This document shows, one piece after another, positions 53,560 through 63,745 of a DNA stretch of 64,000 nt. The translations under genes were made by a program, and so were the position numbers. The stretch is from assembly GCA_907165275.2 (NCBI GenBank), contig OU015664.1, positions 11,866,001-11,930,000 of the forward strand, given 5' to 3'. The notes under the pieces are model-generated. The model saw only the letters and a program-made list of their open reading frames with translations. It did no database searches and was not told the DNA's origin. Numbering within the stretch: position 1 is the stretch's first letter; each line of letters opens with the position of its first letter. Source of the stretch: Zygaena filipendulae. Lineage: Eukaryota > Arthropoda > Insecta > Lepidoptera > Zygaenidae.

Positions 53560-56500
53560 ATGGACAAGCCAACGAAAATTGTGCCTACCCACGGGGGTCC
53601 CAGTCGTGATGCGGCTGGGGAGTCCCTCCCCGAACCTACGGGTTCGGGCTGTCCGGCTGGCGGCGTGGATTTATCCGCGTCCGCCGGGTATGTGGGCCCG
53701 GACACTCCAGGCTTGAGGGGTGAGGGGGGGCCGCCTCTTGATCCAAGGCCCCCCGAAAAACGACGACTGTATGATTGGACCCGGCTAATGAAACGGAGAG
53801 GATGGGAATCCGGGTTGGCGACGATGTCTGACAGGGACGTCAAAGAGCACATCTCGAAGGATGTCGTTGCAGAGTTGGAGAGCTTGTTGGCGAAGCGCGA
53901 GCAACTCGTCGCCAACCTGGATTGGGACAGGATGAACTCGTGGGAGTGTCACCTGGCATCTCAAAACCCCGAGCAGGTCAGAGGACTGCTCCTGGGCGAG
54001 ATGTATTACCGCTATAGGGCCCTTTTGGCGGAGCGGGAAGTACTACGTGCCGGGTGTCACTCCCACGAGAGCGAGAAGGACAAGGTGCTGCCCTCTGCGG
54101 CGGCCAGTAGTGGTACATCCGCCTCCACTACCAGAACACCAATGGTTGTTTTGAAGAGGTTGGATGAGCGGTTGCTGCCTGACGCAGAGGGCAGCAGTAA
54201 ATTGATGATTTCCCGAGATGGGAGCGGGGCGAGAAAACCGGCGCGGGTGGACCCTCTGGACTCGGACGATTCTTCGTCGCTAGGGTCCCCTGCAATTCGA
54301 CAACCTGCGCAACTCACACCGGACTGGAAATGGGGAGGTGGTGATGAGCTGGAAGAGCACATGTTGGAGGAGGCCAGGCTGCAAGAATGGTCGACGCAGA
54401 GGCACCTGGCATCTGAAATGGCCTCAAGCCCCGGGAAACTGTCGTGGCTGGAGGAGCGGATGGCGGAGTCCCGGCTTGCACCCAATGTCTTCGAGGGTGG
54501 TGGGGAGGACCTAGCAGACCAGTCGTTTGAGTCCGATGGCAGTGTGGTCGCCTTGTCTTCTGCGGCGTCACCGACCTCGGTTCCTGAGAGGAGTGTGCGG
54601 CCGCAGCCGCATGATCTAGAAGCGACGATGTCGGCCGGCTCCACTGCCGGCGGAACAACGGCTGCTGGGAAGAGGAAACGCCACGAGCTGGAGGACTCGA
54701 GCGATATGTCCTCTGAGGATGCTGTTGGAGTACCTCTTCCCAGGAGAGTTCGGAAGACTTCTCCACGGACAGCCAAACAAAGAGGGTGCCCTGCCACTAC
54801 CGGCCAGACTGCATCCTGGTCGAAGGAACAAGAGGCTTTAAGTGGCGGCAGTTTGGCCTCGAGTGTTTCTCAGCGAGTGCCCGTCGTAGCTCTCGAGAGG
54901 ATGGACATGGAGCGGGCCCTCGCGAGACTCTCTGCTCTTCGAGGTGGGCATGGACGGGAGCGCTCATCCTCCACGGGCCAAACTATGGGCTTGGCCAAGA
55001 TTGGCCAGAGGAGGTGCGCCTCCTATCCGGAGGACCTAGATCTCCCGCTTTCACCGGGGGGACGGGTGGTGCAGCGCAGCGTCGCGGAGCGCGTTGCTAG
55101 AGCCGGAAAGGGGTCGGCCTCGGGGGTCGGGACTGCCTCGCTGAACGAGACAGCCAGCGACCTCCGCGACCGTATCTTCGAGGACACGGAGGTCATCTGC
55201 CGTGTAGCCGCAGTGTCATCAAATCTTAAGGGCACGTCTGTTCGCGCCCTTAAGGAAGCGGCTGCACGGATAGATGACAGGGTCAAGACCCTCGCTGAGC
55301 GCTCCGTGTCCGAAGAGTCGGCTAGACTGGCGGCCGAGAATGCCCGCCTCCGCGCGGAGGTCGACGGACTTCGTAAAGAGTTCGCCGCTCTCCGCGCGGA
55401 GATCGCTAGGGCTAACCTGCCCCCGGTGAGACAAGAGGAGGCGGTGGTTCGGGACCAGCCTCTTTCCCGCGAAGTCATGGAGGCGATCCGGCACATGGTG
55501 GACGCTGCCATCGCGGGGAGGCTGGTTCCGGACCGGCCACGTCCGCCCCTTCGACACGAAGGGCGGTCAGAGAGGGCGGAGGAGTCGGCGCAGCGTGCTA
55601 GTGATGTTGTGCCGACTCCCCCGCGCCTAGGCTCGAAAGGGCCAAAGGGTGCCAAGGGGCCTCCCCAGACGATCCCCGAGACGGTTACCCCCCGTCCACT
55701 GCCCCTGGGTACGGCGAACACTGTCGCCAGTTACTCGGAGGCGGTGAAACGGGGGAAAAACAAAAAGAGAAGGAAAGGGAAGGCCGCCCCGACCTCGGCG
55801 CCTGGGGCGCCGGCGAAGAAGTCTTCGCCGGGGCATCCGGCGCCGGGGTCGGTGGCACCCCAGCCGAAAGAGAAGGTAGCCAGGCCCAAAGCGCCAGCGC
55901 CGAATAAGCTCCGTCTCCCTCGCTCGGCGGCAGTAGTTCTTGAGCTGCAACCGGAGGCCGTGCGAGAGGGACGGACTTATAAAGATGTGTTAACCGAGGC
56001 CGCGTCCAAAATTAAATTGGCCGACCTCGGTATAACTGACATTAATTTCCGGCGTGCCGCCACTGGGGCGCGCATTCTGGAAGTGCCAGGGGTGACAAGC
56101 GGCGATAAAGCAGACGCTCTCGCCGCTGCGATCCGCGGCGTCTTCCCCGCTGAGGATTTACGGGTCCACAGGCCGACGAAACGCGCTGAACTGCGCGTCT
56201 CCGGCCTGGATGACTCGGTCACCGGCGGGGATGTCGCCGCCAAGGTCGCCGAAGTTGGAGGTTGCCCAGAGGGGTCCGTTCAGGTCGGTGAAATACGACT
56301 AGGCCCCTCCGGTACTGGCGGAGTCTGGGTGCGCTGCCCAGTGGCGGTCGCCAAGGCGCTGGCGCTTAAGGGGCGCCTATTGGTGGGGTGGGTGGCAGCC
56401 AGAGTTGTTCTGCTGCCACACCGGCCTCTGCGGTGCTTCCGTTGCCTGCACGCAGGTCACGTGGGGCGGACGTGCACCGCGGAGACCGACAGGAGTAATC

Positions 56501-56793
56501 TGTGCTTCCGCTGCGGCCAGCCTGGCCACATTGCGGCAAAGTGCAGCAGCCAGCCTCGGTGTATTTTGTGTGCCGAGGCTGGCAAACCGGCGGGGCACCG
56601 CTTGGGTTCGCCATCTTGTGGCGCCCCTAAGCGTGGCCCAAGGCGGACGCCTAAGTCGGCCGGTGTGATTCCGGCTGCCGTCGGTGCTGCCCAGCCCGTG
56701 GCTGGGCAAGAGTCACCCGCAGCGGTGGCACAGGTGGGGATGGCTCGTTCCCGCGACCCTCTGCTTACAGAGGGCGTGATGGATGCGGGCTGA
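53560..56793 (+). CDS. SART-like ORF1 protein of the gag-only element B
   Basis: About 1077 aa from the ATG at 53560 (MDKPTKIVPTHGGPSRDAAG), chosen because it aligns with the copy A start; an upstream in-frame ATG at 53485 would add 25 residues. The protein parallels copy A ORF1: GPSRDAAGESLPEP, KRKRHELEDSSDMSS, the LAAENARLRAEVDGLRKEF coiled coil, a basic KRGKNKKRRKGK cluster, the conserved YKDVLTEAASKIKLADLGI region, and three knuckles from about residue 957 (CFRCLHAGHVGRTC, CFRCGQPGHIAAKC, CILCAEAGKPAGH). An extra N-terminal stretch of roughly 150 residues (KEHISKDVVAELESLLAKRE...) is absent from A. No stop or frameshift over 3.2 kb although no RT is encoded. It would rely on RT from the full-length copies. 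Confidence 0.9.
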   Translation: MDKPTKIVPTHGGPSRDAAGESLPEPTGSGCPAGGVDLSASAGYVGPDTPGLRGEGGPPLDPRPPEKRRLYDWTRLMKRRGWESGLATMSDRDVKEHISKDVVAELESLLAKREQLVANLDWDRMNSWECHLASQNPEQVRGLLLGEMYYRYRALLAEREVLRAGCHSHESEKDKVLPSAAASSGTSASTTRTPMVVLKRLDERLLPDAEGSSKLMISRDGSGARKPARVDPLDSDDSSSLGSPAIRQPAQLTPDWKWGGGDELEEHMLEEARLQEWSTQRHLASEMASSPGKLSWLEERMAESRLAPNVFEGGGEDLADQSFESDGSVVALSSAASPTSVPERSVRPQPHDLEATMSAGSTAGGTTAAGKRKRHELEDSSDMSSEDAVGVPLPRRVRKTSPRTAKQRGCPATTGQTASWSKEQEALSGGSLASSVSQRVPVVALERMDMERALARLSALRGGHGRERSSSTGQTMGLAKIGQRRCASYPEDLDLPLSPGGRVVQRSVAERVARAGKGSASGVGTASLNETASDLRDRIFEDTEVICRVAAVSSNLKGTSVRALKEAAARIDDRVKTLAERSVSEESARLAAENARLRAEVDGLRKEFAALRAEIARANLPPVRQEEAVVRDQPLSREVMEAIRHMVDAAIAGRLVPDRPRPPLRHEGRSERAEESAQRASDVVPTPPRLGSKGPKGAKGPPQTIPETVTPRPLPLGTANTVASYSEAVKRGKNKKRRKGKAAPTSAPGAPAKKSSPGHPAPGSVAPQPKEKVARPKAPAPNKLRLPRSAAVVLELQPEAVREGRTYKDVLTEAASKIKLADLGITDINFRRAATGARILEVPGVTSGDKADALAAAIRGVFPAEDLRVHRPTKRAELRVSGLDDSVTGGDVAAKVAEVGGCPEGSVQVGEIRLGPSGTGGVWVRCPVAVAKALALKGRLLVGWVAARVVLLPHRPLRCFRCLHAGHVGRTCTAETDRSNLCFRCGQPGHIAAKCSSQPRCILCAEAGKPAGHRLGSPSCGAPKRGPRRTPKSAGVIPAAVGAAQPVAGQESPAAVAQVGMARSRDPLLTEGVMDAG

Positions 56794-57093
56794 AACCCCC
56801 CCCACCACCTTCGTTACTTCTGGGGGCGTTCCGTGGGGACGGGCGTCTCCATATAGAAGTACGAGGATGAAAGGCGCGTCCGGTGCTCCGGCGCGTCTTT
56901 ACTCGAGTCGGTCGCCTCCTGGGAGGCGATGTCGCGGCGGGGGCGCGGATTTGCGACAGCGGTTACCGTTCCCTCGCCGACACGCGACTTTGAAGGAGCA
57001 CCGTGGAGTTTTAGCCGGTCGGAGCCCGGCATAACCACCCGCCGTCCCCACGGTGGGTGGTATGCGATGTCCTTTCCAATAGCATTTCTCCAC

Positions 57094-57130
<37 letters not shown>
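56794..57130 (+). promoter_or_regulatory. 3' UTR of element B with conserved hairpins
   Basis: ACCACCCGCCGT (57034-57045) pairs with ACGGTGGGTGGT (57050-57061), the counterpart of hairpin 3 in copy A but with different, still paired, bases. GCCGG/CCGGC is retained, and AAGGCGCG/CGCGTCTT corresponds to hairpin 1. ATAACCACC and GGTGGTATGCGA borders are shared with A and C. Confidence 0.65.
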
Positions 57131-57132
<2 letters not shown>

Positions 57133-57139
57133 TTAGGTT
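57131..57139 (+). repeat. TTAGG repeat remnant between copies B and C
   Basis: GGTTAGGTT only. Confidence 0.97.
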
Positions 57140-57143
57140 CCCC

Positions 57144-57233
57144 CCCCCTCACTCGGGTCCGCGCCTTGTCGTGGCGAGGGGGCTTAGTAGCGGCTGGATG
57201 CATCTTTCCCAGCCGTGAAGCTAAGCGGACCCG
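57144..57233 (+). ncRNA. HDV-like self-cleaving ribozyme, SART copy C
   Basis: Same sequence and fold as in copy A. Four C residues lie between the predicted cleavage site and the telomere repeat. Confidence 0.85.
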
Positions 57234-57455
57234 CTAGCATATCGTAATCCCGCTCTGAGTGTCGTGGTCATGTCTCGCGGCTCAGAGTGGGACCGAGGGT
57301 TCACCGTCAAAAGTGGACCGCGAGGAAGATAACCTCTATAAAAAATTACCCCGGATCCCCCGCTTGTGGCGGTCGCCGGGGGGTTCGCCGGGGACGGAGG
57401 CCCGGATGCCAGGCCGTCACGGGGGGCATACCTCGAAAAAAATAGCAAAACAAAG

Positions 57456-60206
57456 ATGAAGCAAGCACAAATGACAAGGACTACCCAGGAGGGTCCTAGT
57501 CGCGACGCGGCTGGGGAATCCCTTCCTGAACCCGCGGGTTCAGGCAGCCCCCATTCGTCTCTGGGGGGGGCATCTTTGTGCTCTGGGGGGGAGGGGAGGG
57601 GCGAGGGAGGACCGCCTCTAGAACCAAGGTCCTCCAAAACACGACAACCTTTGCAACTCACACCGGACTTGACTTGGAGAGTAGAGGAGATAGAGGGGGA
57701 AATGAGGGGAGAAGCGGTGCTGCATGAACAGACTACGCAGAAGTTTCCTGCCGCGGAGCTGCCCTTGAGCCCTGAAAGACTGTCCTGGACAGAGGAAAGA
57801 ATGGAGCTGTCCGAATACGCTCCCGACATCTCGGAGGGAGGGGGAGAGGACTTGGCGAACCAATCGTCTGGGCCCGATGACAGTGTGGTCGCCGCTTCTT
57901 CCCCATCATCGTCGACTATGGTTTTGCGGAGGAGCGAGGTGTTGCTGCCATCCGAACTGGACGACACAATGTCGGCCGCGTCCACGGCCGGCGCAGCGTC
58001 AGCTGGTGGGAAGAGGAAGCGCCATGAGCTGGAGGACTCGAGTGATATGTCCTCTGGAGATTTCATTGGCGCACCCCTTCCCAGGAGAAAAAAGAAATCT
58101 TCTCCACGGGCCGCACGAGGGGGGCGGCGCCCTGCGGCTACCGGCCGGACTGCATCCTCGTTAAGGGAACAAGATGCCCTAAGTGCTGGCGTTCTGGGAC
58201 TCAACGCGGCTCAGCGGGTGCCCGTCGTACGCATCGAGAGGATGAACTTAGAGCGGGCACGAGCGAAGCTTCCCAGCCGCTCGAATGCTTCCCGGCCGGA
58301 CGCTGCTCTCGGGGACGAACGTGGACAGGGGCGCTCGTCTTCCACTGGCCACACTATCGGCCCAGCCAGTGTCGGGCATAGAAGATGTACATCCAACCCA
58401 GAGGATCTGGACCTCCTCGAGCTGGTGGGCCCCCTGGACCCTCGGAACCTGGCGGAGCGTGTCCTCAGAGCGGGAGTTGGGTCTCGTTCGGGAGTTGGCT
58501 CGATCTCCGCTAATGATGAAACGGCGAATGAGTTGCGCGACAATATCTTCAGAGACACGGAGATCGTCTGTAGCGTCGCTGCCAAATCCAGTAATTTGAA
58601 GGGTACCTTTATTCGTGCCCTAAAGGAGGCGGCGGCGCGAATCGAAGACAGGACCAAGGCTCTTACTGGCCGCTCCGTGTCTACTGAAACGGCCAAGCTA
58701 ATAGCGGAGAATACGCGCCTCCGTGCCGAGGTGGAGGATCTTCGAAAGGAGATGATTTCCCTCCGCGCGGAGGTCGCCGGCACCCGGCACGCTCCACAGG
58801 CCGTCCCGGTGAGGCCGGAGGGAGATGTTCGGGCGCAGCCCCTCAACAAGGAAATCATGCAGGCCATCGCCAACATGGTGGATGCAAAACTTGATGGGAG
58901 GCTGCTCCCGGACAGACCCCGCCCGCCTTTGCGGCACGAGAGTCGACTGCCCGAGAGAACTGCACTGGAGCTTGGTCCAGGCCCCTCCCAGTCGCCGACA
59001 GCTTCTGTGGTTGCTGTGACGGGATCGCCAGCGCCCCTAGTCTTGCCTGCTCGTGCGACCCCGGAGGTCACCACTGAGGGGCGGCCAGCAAGAGGCGCCA
59101 TGAAGGAGAAGCCAAGAAGAAAACGTAGGAGAAAGAAGAAAAAAAAGAAAGCGGCTGGCGAGCCCGATGCAGCAACTCGCCCCAGGCCCGGGCCATGCCC
59201 CCCACCTCTGGTTCCTGCGTCGAAAGAGCCCACTTGGTCGGAGGTAGTGGGGAGACGCAGAAGGATGGAGCGAGGCAGGGACCCCCAAACCAAAACACCG
59301 GTTGGGGTGCGGGCTGCTGGGAGATTAGTGCCTGGAACACAGGGCAGAGTGACGATGGTACCTGGGGCATCAGCACCGCGCGTAAAGTTGCGCCCTCCTC
59401 GCTCCTCAGCTGTAGTTTTAATGCTGCAGCCCGAAGCTGAGGAGCGCGGTCGTAGCTATGCCGAGATTCTCACCGAGGCCAGGACCAAAATAAAATTGTC
59501 CGACCTCGGTATTACCGGCATAGCGATTAGGAAGGCTGTCACTGGAGCGCGGATCATCGAGGTGCCTGGGGCGACCAGCGGAGACAAGGCTGATGCACTC
59601 GCTGCCGAACTACGCAGAGTTCTCCCCGAGCAAGATGTCCGGGTCACCAGACCGATGAAAAGCGCGGAATTGCGCATTGCCGGTCTGGATGATTCCGTGA
59701 CTGCCGGGGATGTGGCTGCCGCGGTCGCCCTAAAGGGCCAATGTCCGGAGTCTGCCATCTCTGTCGGAGGAATACGACAGACTCCCTACGGAACGGGCAC
59801 TGTCTGGGTTAAGTGTCCAGTCTTGGCTGCCAGAACACTGGCAAATGAAGGGCGCCTTCTTGTGGGCTGGGTGGTGGCACGGGTCACTCTTCTGGATCCG
59901 AGGCCCCTTCGGTGCTACCGCTGCCTGCACAACGGGCATGTGGGGCGAATTTGCACCGAAGGAACAGATAGGAGTGGCCTGTGCTACCGCTGTGGCGAGC
60001 CAGGTCACGTGGCGGTTAATTGTTCCGCTCAGCCTCGGTGCCCTCTGTGCGCTGAGGCGGGTAAACCGGCGGGACATAGATTGGGGGCGAAGTCCTGCTC
60101 CGCCCCCAAAAAGTGGACGAATACGCGCCTACAGGCGGCCGCTAGGATCCCGGCCGCTGGTGCTACCCAAATTGCTGGGACTGAGGAGGCGATGGCAACC
60201 ACGTAA
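57456..60206 (+). CDS. SART ORF1 protein (gag-like), copy C
   Basis: Identical in predicted sequence to the copy A ORF1 (916 aa from the ATG, three CCHC knuckles near the C-terminus). The open frame extends 30 codons upstream to a GTG that is unlikely to be the start. The stop overlaps the ORF2 start as TAATG at 60204-60208. Confidence 0.9.
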   Translation: MKQAQMTRTTQEGPSRDAAGESLPEPAGSGSPHSSLGGASLCSGGEGRGEGGPPLEPRSSKTRQPLQLTPDLTWRVEEIEGEMRGEAVLHEQTTQKFPAAELPLSPERLSWTEERMELSEYAPDISEGGGEDLANQSSGPDDSVVAASSPSSSTMVLRRSEVLLPSELDDTMSAASTAGAASAGGKRKRHELEDSSDMSSGDFIGAPLPRRKKKSSPRAARGGRRPAATGRTASSLREQDALSAGVLGLNAAQRVPVVRIERMNLERARAKLPSRSNASRPDAALGDERGQGRSSSTGHTIGPASVGHRRCTSNPEDLDLLELVGPLDPRNLAERVLRAGVGSRSGVGSISANDETANELRDNIFRDTEIVCSVAAKSSNLKGTFIRALKEAAARIEDRTKALTGRSVSTETAKLIAENTRLRAEVEDLRKEMISLRAEVAGTRHAPQAVPVRPEGDVRAQPLNKEIMQAIANMVDAKLDGRLLPDRPRPPLRHESRLPERTALELGPGPSQSPTASVVAVTGSPAPLVLPARATPEVTTEGRPARGAMKEKPRRKRRRKKKKKKAAGEPDAATRPRPGPCPPPLVPASKEPTWSEVVGRRRRMERGRDPQTKTPVGVRAAGRLVPGTQGRVTMVPGASAPRVKLRPPRSSAVVLMLQPEAEERGRSYAEILTEARTKIKLSDLGITGIAIRKAVTGARIIEVPGATSGDKADALAAELRRVLPEQDVRVTRPMKSAELRIAGLDDSVTAGDVAAAVALKGQCPESAISVGGIRQTPYGTGTVWVKCPVLAARTLANEGRLLVGWVVARVTLLDPRPLRCYRCLHNGHVGRICTEGTDRSGLCYRCGEPGHVAVNCSAQPRCPLCAEAGKPAGHRLGAKSCSAPKKWTNTRLQAAARIPAAGATQIAGTEEAMATT

Positions 60207-63200
60207 TGGAAATAAGTCCCCATCGTCTCCTACAGGCGAACCTAAACCACTGCGTCGCAGCCCAGGATCTCTTCTTGCAGACTGTGGCGCAGTGGTCCAT
60301 TGATGTGGCCGTTGCCGCGGAGCCCTACTTTGTGCCTCCAAAAGACAATTGGTTTGGGGACACACATGGCTCCGTGGCAGTTATCACTGGGGTTAGGAAT
60401 TCCCTCTCCTTTTCTCTCTTAGAGAAAGGAGAGGGTTACGTAGCGGTAAAATCTGGGGAAACCGTGATGATCGGGGTGTACTTCTCTCCCAACAGATGTC
60501 TCGCCGACTTCGAGGCGCTCCTGGACCGGGTGGCGGGCGTTAAAAGGCGCTCACTATCTCGATCAGTGCTTGTCCTGGGTGACCTCAACGCGAAATCTAT
60601 GGCGTGGGGTTGTCCCAGGACTGACGCGCGCGGCGAGACCTTGGAAGAGTGGGCGGTCTCAGTGGGCCTCGATATTTTGAATCGAGGCTCAGTTAACACC
60701 TGCGTGCGTCAGCAGGGGGGGTCCATCGTGGATGTCTCGTTCGCTTCCCCTGCTGTCGCACAAAATGTTCGGGACTGGAGGGTGGTGGCAGGGGTTGAGA
60801 CACTCTCAGACCATCTGTACATAAGGTTTGATGTCTCCCCCCCATCCAGAGTCCCGAACCTGAGCCGCCCCGGGAGGTACGCCCCGACATTCCCGAGATG
60901 GGCGTCGAAGCGTCTCGATAGAGACGTGCTGATGGAGGCTTCCATCGTCAAGGCTTGGCTAGACCATCCAGCCAAGCCTGTGGAGGTCGAGGAAGAATCG
61001 GACTGGTTCCGGAGGGCAATGACGCAAATCTGCGATGCGGCTATGCCCCGGGCCAGACCTCGGCCCTCCAATCGTCAGGTGTACTGGTGGTCAGAGGAGA
61101 TTGCCACCTTACGCGCTGAGTGTGTGGCAGCCAGACGCCAGTACACCAGGAGCCGCAGAAGAGGGCTCCGTGACGAGACGATGGAAGCCCAGCTGTATGA
61201 GGCCTATCGCGAGGCGAGGAAGGCACTACGGCTGGCCATCAGCAAGGCCAAGGCTTCCGCTAAGGAGGAGTTCCTGGAGACTCTGAACCAAGATCCGTGG
61301 GGGCGCCCGTACAAAGCAGTGCGGGGCAAACTTCGCACTGCGGCGCCCCCACTCACACAGAGTCTCCAGCCCCAATTTCTGGAGGGGGTTGTGTCTGTGC
61401 TATTTCCAGACACCGAAGAGCACTCCCCCCCAGTTATGGCTCCCCCTCACTTTGAAGAAGAGGGAGAGCCCGATGTTGGGGCTCAGGAAGTAACACCAGC
61501 GGAAACACGCGCGGCCATCTTGAAGATGCGAGGCAGAACAACTGCCCCGGGACCTGACGGGATCCCTGGCCGCGCGTGGGTCTTGGCCTACGACGCCCTT
61601 GGGGACCGACTGGGCAGGCTCTTTACTGCCTGCTTAGAGTCGGGGCGGTTTCCCCGCCAATGGAAGTCGGGCAGACTCGTCCTTCTGAGAAAAGAAGGGC
61701 GCCCCGCGGAATCTCCCTCCGCATACCGCCCAATAGTGTTGCTGGATGAGGCGGCGAAACTCTTCGAAAGGGTCGTTGCTCGCCGCCTCATCGAGCACCT
61801 GCATCAGGTAGGACCCGACCTGGCCGAGAGTCAGTATGGGTTCCGAGAGGGTCGCTCAACGATAGACGCAATCAAGCGCGTCAAGGCCCTCTCGGACGAA
61901 ACGACGTCCCGGGGCGGGGTCACCCTGGCGGTATCTTTGGATATCGCCAACGCTTTCAACTCCCTGCCCTGGAGCTGCATTAGGGAGGCACTGCGGTTCC
62001 ATCGGGTGCCTCCCTATTTGAGGCGGATTCTCGGGTCCTACCTAAGTGAAAGGTGCATCATCTATTTGGGACGGGGAGGAGTAACACTTCGGAGGGAGAT
62101 GAAATGCGGTGTTCCACAGGGGTCTGTCTTGGGACCACTCCTGTGGAACATCGGATATGATTGGGTGTTGCGGGGCGCTTTCCTCCCGGGCCTCAATATC
62201 ATCTGCTATGCGGATGATACCCTGGTGCTGGCCCGGGAGAAAGACTTTAGGGAGTCTGCCCGACTTGCCACGGCAGGGGTGGCAATGGTCGTCGGCAAAA
62301 TCCGACAGCTGGGACTCAGGGTGGCCTTGGGAAAGTCCGAGGCCCTCTACTTTCATGGACCTCGGATGCGTCCCCCCCCTGAGTCCCACATAGTTGTCGG
62401 CGGTGTCCGCATCGAGGTCGGGTCCTCGATGAAATATCTCGGACTCGTCCTCGATAGCCGATGGGACTTTCGGGAACATTTCCGCCGCCTGGCCCCCAAA
62501 CTAATTAAGGCAGCGGCCGCTTTTAACTGGCTGCTGCCTAATCTTGGGGGGCCTAACGTTGGATGCCGCCGCCTATATCTGGGGGTGGTGCGGTCGATGG
62601 CCCTGTATGGTGCCCCAGTGTGGGCCGGCGCCCTGACGGCCCGGAGTGAGAGGCTGATGAGAAGACCACAGAGAGCCATGGCCGTCAGGGTCGTCCGTGG
62701 GTATCGCACCATCTCCTTCGAGGCGGCGTGCGTACTGGCGGGGTCTCCCCCTTGGGACTTAGAGGCCGACCTCCTTGCGTCACTTTACGAGTGGCGCACC
62801 GAGCAGTGCCTCCAGGGGGAGCCTCCCCCGCCAGCGGCGGTGGAAAGGCGAAGGTCCCATCTTCGACGGTCCCTCCTCGACAAATGGGAGGAGAGACTGG
62901 CTCACCCATCTGCCGGTCTCAGGACCGTCGAAGCTGTCCGTCCTGTCCTTAAGCAGTGGACGGACAGACGGCAGGGCATCGTTACCTTCCGGCTGGCGCA
63001 GATGCTTTCCGGTCACGGTTGCTTCGGGAAGTATCTGTGCCGGATAGCCGGAAGGGAGCCGACGACCAGGTGTCACCACTGTGTGGGCTGCGACGAGGAC
63101 ACGGCGCAGCATACACTGGAGGAATGCTCGGCGTGGTCTGAGCAGCGCCGTGTCCTCGTCGCGGCGATCGGAGGCGACCTCTCGCTGCCTGCGGTAGTCT

Positions 63201-63376
63201 CTGCCATGGTAGGCAGCGAGATCGCGTGGGCGGCGGTCCTCTCCTTCTGCGAGGACGTCATGTCGCAGAAGGAGAGCGCGGAACGGGAACGGGAGCAGTC
63301 GCCATCCGCCCCTCCCAACCGCCAGCCCAGAAGGGGGCGCAGGAGGCGGGCTGAAGTGCACCTCCTGCCGCCCTAG
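60206..63376 (+). CDS. SART ORF2 protein (endonuclease and reverse transcriptase), copy C
   Basis: 1056 aa, identical in predicted sequence to copy A ORF2, with the endonuclease, the YADD-containing RT and the C-terminal CHHC...H...C motif. With A it provides two apparently functional sources of RT in this telomere, enough in principle to mobilise element B and the short derivative. Confidence 0.93.
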   Translation: MEISPHRLLQANLNHCVAAQDLFLQTVAQWSIDVAVAAEPYFVPPKDNWFGDTHGSVAVITGVRNSLSFSLLEKGEGYVAVKSGETVMIGVYFSPNRCLADFEALLDRVAGVKRRSLSRSVLVLGDLNAKSMAWGCPRTDARGETLEEWAVSVGLDILNRGSVNTCVRQQGGSIVDVSFASPAVAQNVRDWRVVAGVETLSDHLYIRFDVSPPSRVPNLSRPGRYAPTFPRWASKRLDRDVLMEASIVKAWLDHPAKPVEVEEESDWFRRAMTQICDAAMPRARPRPSNRQVYWWSEEIATLRAECVAARRQYTRSRRRGLRDETMEAQLYEAYREARKALRLAISKAKASAKEEFLETLNQDPWGRPYKAVRGKLRTAAPPLTQSLQPQFLEGVVSVLFPDTEEHSPPVMAPPHFEEEGEPDVGAQEVTPAETRAAILKMRGRTTAPGPDGIPGRAWVLAYDALGDRLGRLFTACLESGRFPRQWKSGRLVLLRKEGRPAESPSAYRPIVLLDEAAKLFERVVARRLIEHLHQVGPDLAESQYGFREGRSTIDAIKRVKALSDETTSRGGVTLAVSLDIANAFNSLPWSCIREALRFHRVPPYLRRILGSYLSERCIIYLGRGGVTLRREMKCGVPQGSVLGPLLWNIGYDWVLRGAFLPGLNIICYADDTLVLAREKDFRESARLATAGVAMVVGKIRQLGLRVALGKSEALYFHGPRMRPPPESHIVVGGVRIEVGSSMKYLGLVLDSRWDFREHFRRLAPKLIKAAAAFNWLLPNLGGPNVGCRRLYLGVVRSMALYGAPVWAGALTARSERLMRRPQRAMAVRVVRGYRTISFEAACVLAGSPPWDLEADLLASLYEWRTEQCLQGEPPPPAAVERRRSHLRRSLLDKWEERLAHPSAGLRTVEAVRPVLKQWTDRRQGIVTFRLAQMLSGHGCFGKYLCRIAGREPTTRCHHCVGCDEDTAQHTLEECSAWSEQRRVLVAAIGGDLSLPAVVSAMVGSEIAWAAVLSFCEDVMSQKESAEREREQSPSAPPNRQPRRGRRRRAEVHLLPP

Positions 63377-63745
63377 GGGAAGACGCCCGCTCCGAGTGTC
63401 CTCTGTACATAAGAGGGCATAGCGGAGCGCGGTACTAGCTCTCTCCCCTTACCCTCGATGTCTCTGAGGGTATCCCACGGGATTCTGGGTGCCCTCTAAG
63501 AGAGACCCGAGGAGGAAGGCGCACCTGGTGTTCCAGTGCGCCTTCAACGCGAGAAGGTCGCCTCCGTCGGAGGCTCGTCGCTGGCGGGGAAGTGGATATG
63601 TTAACTACAGTTACCACAACCCCGCCTCTATTGCGACTGAGTAGGAACACCGTGGAGTTTTAGCCGGTCGGAGCCCGGCATAACCACCGCGCCAATCCCG
63701 AGGTGCGGTGGTATGCGACGTCCTTTCTAATAGCATTTCTCCACG

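Larger units (their letters stand above)
53202..57130 (+). mobile_element. SART-like ORF1-only (non-autonomous) element, copy B
   Basis: 3.9 kb with its own 5' junction (TTAGGTT/CCCCCCC) and a 34-nt poly(A) followed by GGTTAGGTT. It keeps one long open ORF1 and the SART 3' UTR with all three hairpins, but has no ORF2. Only about 300 nt separate the ORF1 stop from the poly(A). The first 130 nt differ from the HDV-like 5' end of A, C and D; similarity begins at ATATCGTAATCCCGC (about 53369). Confidence 0.85.
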
